7,357 nucleotides of DNA. Origin: Mariprofundaceae bacterium. GTDB lineage: Bacteria > Pseudomonadota > Zetaproteobacteria > Mariprofundales > Mariprofundaceae. Position numbers and translations under genes: made by a program. Shown one piece after another: positions 4,936 through 7,357 of this stretch. The stretch's first letter is position 1. Each line of letters starts with the position of its first letter. The DNA is taken from assembly GCA_027035825.1 (NCBI GenBank), contig JALVTX010000170.1, positions 1-7,357 on the forward strand. The letters run 5' to 3'. Under the pieces are notes generated by a model. It did not search any database. It had not been told where the DNA came from and saw nothing but the letters and a program-made list of their open reading frames with translations.

Positions 4936-6096
4936 TCAATCGGCCTGCTTCCGGATCCAGGTCGGCACCTGCAGGATGTCCTCGTCGTAGGCCTCCTCGG
5001 GGCCGAACAGCGGCGCCTGCGCCACCTGCCGCTCGCCCGCCTTGAACGCCTCGGCGCCGAGCGGAATCGGCGGCTGCGGCGCCGCGCGCTTCTCGCTCTT
5101 GACGCTGGCAAGCCTCGGCGCCGCCTCGGCCGAGGCCAGGCCCGTGGCCACGACGGTCACGCGCATCTCGTCGCCGGCGTTCTGGTCGTACACCATGCCG
5201 CAGATGATGTTGGCGTCCTCGTCGGCCATGTTGTGGATGATGGACACGGCCTCATCGTACTCGGCCAGGGTCATGTCCTCGCTGCCGGTGACGTTGACCA
5301 GGATGCCGCGCGCGCCGTGGATGTCCACGTCCTCCAACAGCGGCGAGGAAATGGCCCGCTCCGCCGCCTCGCAGGCGCGATTCTCGCCGCTGGCCACGCC
5401 GCTGCCCATCATCGCCATGCCGGAGGTTTCGCTCATCACCGCCTTCACGTCGGCGAAGTCCACGTTCATGTAGCCGGTGTGGGTGATGAGCTCGGCGATG
5501 CCGCGCACGGCCTGAAGCAGCACGTCATCGGCCTTGCGGAACGCCTCCAGCATCGTCGTGTGCTTGCCCACGGCGCCGATCAGCTTCTGGTTCGGGATAA
5601 TGATGAGCGTGTCCACGTGCCGCGACAGCTCCTCGATGCCGGCCTCGGCCTGCCGCATCCGGCGCTTGCCCTCGAAATGGAAGGGCTTGGTCACCACGGC
5701 CACGGTCAACACGCCCACGTCCTTGGCCACCTCGGCGATGACCGGCGCCGCGCCCGTGCCCGTGCCGCCGCCCATGCCGGCGGTGATGAACACCATGTCC
5801 GTGTCCGCCAGCAGCTCGCGCAGGCGCTCGCGCTCGGCCTCGGCGGCCATCTTGCCGGTTTGCGGGTCGGCGCCCGCGCCCAGCCCCCGCGTGATGTCGG
5901 CCCCCAGCTGGATCTTCGTCGGGGCGCGACTGTGGTCAATCGCCTGCGCGTCGGTGTTGGCGACGATGAAGTCCACGCCGCGCAACTCCTGATCAATCAT
6001 GTTGTTCAGGGCGTTGCCGCCGCCGCCGCCCACGCCGATGACCTTCAGTTTCGCCGCCTGTCCCAGCGTATCCTCGAATGTATACAATGTGCTCAT
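4936..6096 (-). CDS. ftsZ: Cell division GTPase FtsZ
   Basis: FtsZ is the tubulin-like GTPase that polymerises into the cytokinetic ring at midcell. The 386-residue protein has the nucleotide-binding GVGGGGGNALNNMI (21-34), the tubulin signature GGGTGTG (109-115), the T7 synergy loop NVDFADVK (211-218, with D213 and D216 acting on the neighbouring subunit's GTP), and a short variable linker (about 321-372). It ends in the conserved tail ILQVPTWIRKQAD that binds FtsA and ZipA-type partners. The tail has Val-Pro-Thr-Trp-Ile where most relatives have Ile-Pro-x-Phe-Leu. The ATG at 6096 is chosen because AGGAGGAG (6101-6108) lies directly upstream and MSTLYTFED starts the conserved region. A longer reading frame up to 6198 overlaps ftsA in another frame and lacks conservation. 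The gap to ftsA is 58 bp, so co-transcription is expected. Confidence 0.97.
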   Translation of the reverse strand: MSTLYTFEDTLGQAAKLKVIGVGGGGGNALNNMIDQELRGVDFIVANTDAQAIDHSRAPTKIQLGADITRGLGAGADPQTGKMAAEAERERLRELLADTDMVFITAGMGGGTGTGAAPVIAEVAKDVGVLTVAVVTKPFHFEGKRRMRQAEAGIEELSRHVDTLIIIPNQKLIGAVGKHTTMLEAFRKADDVLLQAVRGIAELITHTGYMNVDFADVKAVMSETSGMAMMGSGVASGENRACEAAERAISSPLLEDVDIHGARGILVNVTGSEDMTLAEYDEAVSIIHNMADEDANIICGMVYDQNAGDEMRVTVVATGLASAEAAPRLASVKSEKRAAPQPPIPLGAEAFKAGERQVAQAPLFGPEEAYDEDILQVPTWIRKQAD

Positions 6097-6154
6097 GATG
6101 CTCCTCCTGTGTTGATATGCTTCCTTTCCTGCCGTCGTTCCATCTTCCTCTTTC

Positions 6155-7357
6155 TCACTCCGCGTCTCCAAACCACTGGCGCATCCGCGCCCATACACGG
6201 CCGAACAGCGACCGGCCCTTCGCCCCCGCCAGCGGCGCGGACTGCCGGTACTGCCAGCCGTATCGAATGAGGCCGACGCTGGTGGCGTAGATGGGGCTGG
6301 AGACCACGTCCACCAGCCCGCCCACGCCCGTGGGCCGGCCCAGCCGGATCGGCGCCTCGAAGACCTCCTCGGCCAGTTCGGTCATGCCTTCCAGCAAACT
6401 GCTGCCGCCGGTGAGCACGATGCCCGCCGCCAGCAACTCCTGGAAACCCGAGCGTTGCAGCTCGCCCTTCACCAGCTCGAAGAGCTCCTCCACGCGCGGC
6501 TCCAGAATCTGCGCCATCACCTGCCTCGGCATCGGTCGCGGCGGCCGTCCGCCGACGCTGGGCACCTCCACCTGATCCTCCGGCGGCACCAGCGACACCA
6601 TGCAGGCTCCATACTTCTTCTTGAGCTGGTCGGCCTCGCGGGCGCTGGTGCGCAGGCCGACGACGAGGTCGTTGGTCAGATGGTCGCCGCCAATCGGGAT
6701 CACCGCCGTGTGCCGGATGGCCCCGTCGAGGAACACGGCGATATCGGTGGTGCCGCCGCCGATGTCCACCAGCGCCACGCCGATGTCCCGCTCGTCCGCC
6801 GCCAGCACCGCCTCGCTGGAGGCCACCTGCTCCAGCACCATGTCCGCCACGTCCAGCCCGCAGCGGTTGCAGCACTTGATGATGTTCTGGGCCGAGGACA
6901 CCGCGCCGGTGACGATGTGCACCTTGGCCTCCAGCCGCACGCCGCTCATGCCCACCGGCTCGCGGATGCCGTCCTGCCCGTCGATGATGAACTCCTGGGG
7001 CAGGATGTGCAGGATCTTCTGGTCGGCCGGGATGTTCATGGCGCTGGCGGCGTCGATCACCCGCTCCACGTCCTCCGGCGTCACCTCGCCGCCCTTGATG
7101 GCCACGACGCCGTGGCTGTTGTAGCCGCGGATGTGGCTGCCGGCGATGCCGGTGAACACGGACTTGATCTCGACGCCGGCCATCAGCTCGGCCTCCTCCA
7201 CCGCCAGCCGGATGGACTCGACCGTGCTCTCGATGTTCACCACCACGCCCTTGCGCAGCCCCCGCGAGGGATGGGTGCCAATGCCCACCACGTCGAGCTT
7301 GCCGTCGGGGCCGGCCTCGGCCACCACGCAGGCGATCTTGCTGGTGCCAATGTCGAG
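6155..7357 (-). CDS. ftsA: Cell division protein FtsA, N-terminus cut by window edge
   Basis: FtsA is an actin-family ATPase that tethers FtsZ to the inner membrane and recruits later divisome proteins. The last 400 residues are visible; reading continues to the window edge, so only a few N-terminal residues are missing. Numbered from the edge, it shows phosphate-1 LDIGTSKIACVVAE (1-14), the FtsA-specific 1C subdomain (about 85-165), phosphate-2 DIGGGTTD (198-205) and the adenosine motif VLTGGSSLLEG (314-324). The C-terminal amphipathic helix GRSLFGRVWARMRQWFGD (381-398) is the membrane-targeting sequence. All nucleotide-binding motifs are intact. The GTG at 7327 is an internal valine, not the start. 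The gene precedes ftsZ on the same strand, the standard division-cluster order. Confidence 0.97.
   Translation of the reverse strand, partial: LDIGTSKIACVVAEAGPDGKLDVVGIGTHPSRGLRKGVVVNIESTVESIRLAVEEAELMAGVEIKSVFTGIAGSHIRGYNSHGVVAIKGGEVTPEDVERVIDAASAMNIPADQKILHILPQEFIIDGQDGIREPVGMSGVRLEAKVHIVTGAVSSAQNIIKCCNRCGLDVADMVLEQVASSEAVLAADERDIGVALVDIGGGTTDIAVFLDGAIRHTAVIPIGGDHLTNDLVVGLRTSAREADQLKKKYGACMVSLVPPEDQVEVPSVGGRPPRPMPRQVMAQILEPRVEELFELVKGELQRSGFQELLAAGIVLTGGSSLLEGMTELAEEVFEAPIRLGRPTGVGGLVDVVSSPIYATSVGLIRYGWQYRQSAPLAGAKGRSLFGRVWARMRQWFGDAE

Noticed and set aside
4917..4938. Short GC inverted repeat just after the ftsZ stop as a terminator
   Set aside because: Only about four pairs around a 3-nt loop and no T run, so it is too weak to call.
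6097..6198. N-terminal extension of FtsZ by 34 residues
   Set aside because: It would overlap the 3' end of ftsA, is not conserved in character, and the ATG at 6096 has an excellent Shine-Dalgarno.
4849..6270. 473-residue open frame antisense to ftsZ
   Set aside because: Low-complexity composition, no family signature, and the opposite strand is a full FtsZ.

Overview
The window comes from a G+C-rich (roughly two-thirds by eye) Gram-negative bacterium, almost certainly a member of the Pseudomonadota. The evidence is the 3' end of a division cluster in the order ftsA-ftsZ-lpxC, a four-cysteine DksA with the intact coiled-coil tip, and an octanoyltransferase LipB. I cannot name a genus. The ftsA-ftsZ-lpxC order favours a gamma-, beta- or zeta-proteobacterial-like lineage, while the short DksA resembles forms also common in deltaproteobacterial groups.

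Left half, + strand (1-3498): the tail of a rhodanese domain, then lipB starting on a TTG that overlaps the rhodanese stop codon, then dksA, then a large membrane-bound class III adenylate cyclase with a CHASE2 sensor. A good extended -10 promoter candidate lies inside the 3' end of lipB and would let dksA be transcribed separately. A GC-rich hairpin separates dksA from the cyclase gene. The group joins lipoate attachment with two global signalling elements, the ppGpp partner DksA and cAMP synthesis. No dedicated joint pathway is implied.

Right half, - strand (3770-7357): ftsA (5' end cut off by the window edge), ftsZ and lpxC, transcribed towards the left. FtsA anchors FtsZ at the membrane during division. 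LpxC commits UDP-acyl-GlcNAc to lipid A synthesis, so septum formation and outer-membrane synthesis sit side by side. The 251-bp leader between ftsZ and lpxC holds a nested dyad over a weak promoter candidate, a leader hairpin and a 9-of-10 match to the CRP half-site pair.

The two blocks converge on a 271-bp intergenic region (3499-3769). Most of it is a 179-bp near-palindrome bounded by 23-bp inverted repeats. It looks like a non-autonomous mobile element (MITE-like) or a large bidirectional hairpin, and no transposase is present. Next to it, at the end of lpxC, lies an imperfect tandem duplication with a 31-bp period. This convergent region is the least ordinary part of the window. The genes themselves are mostly conserved housekeeping functions, and I see no clearly new multi-gene system.
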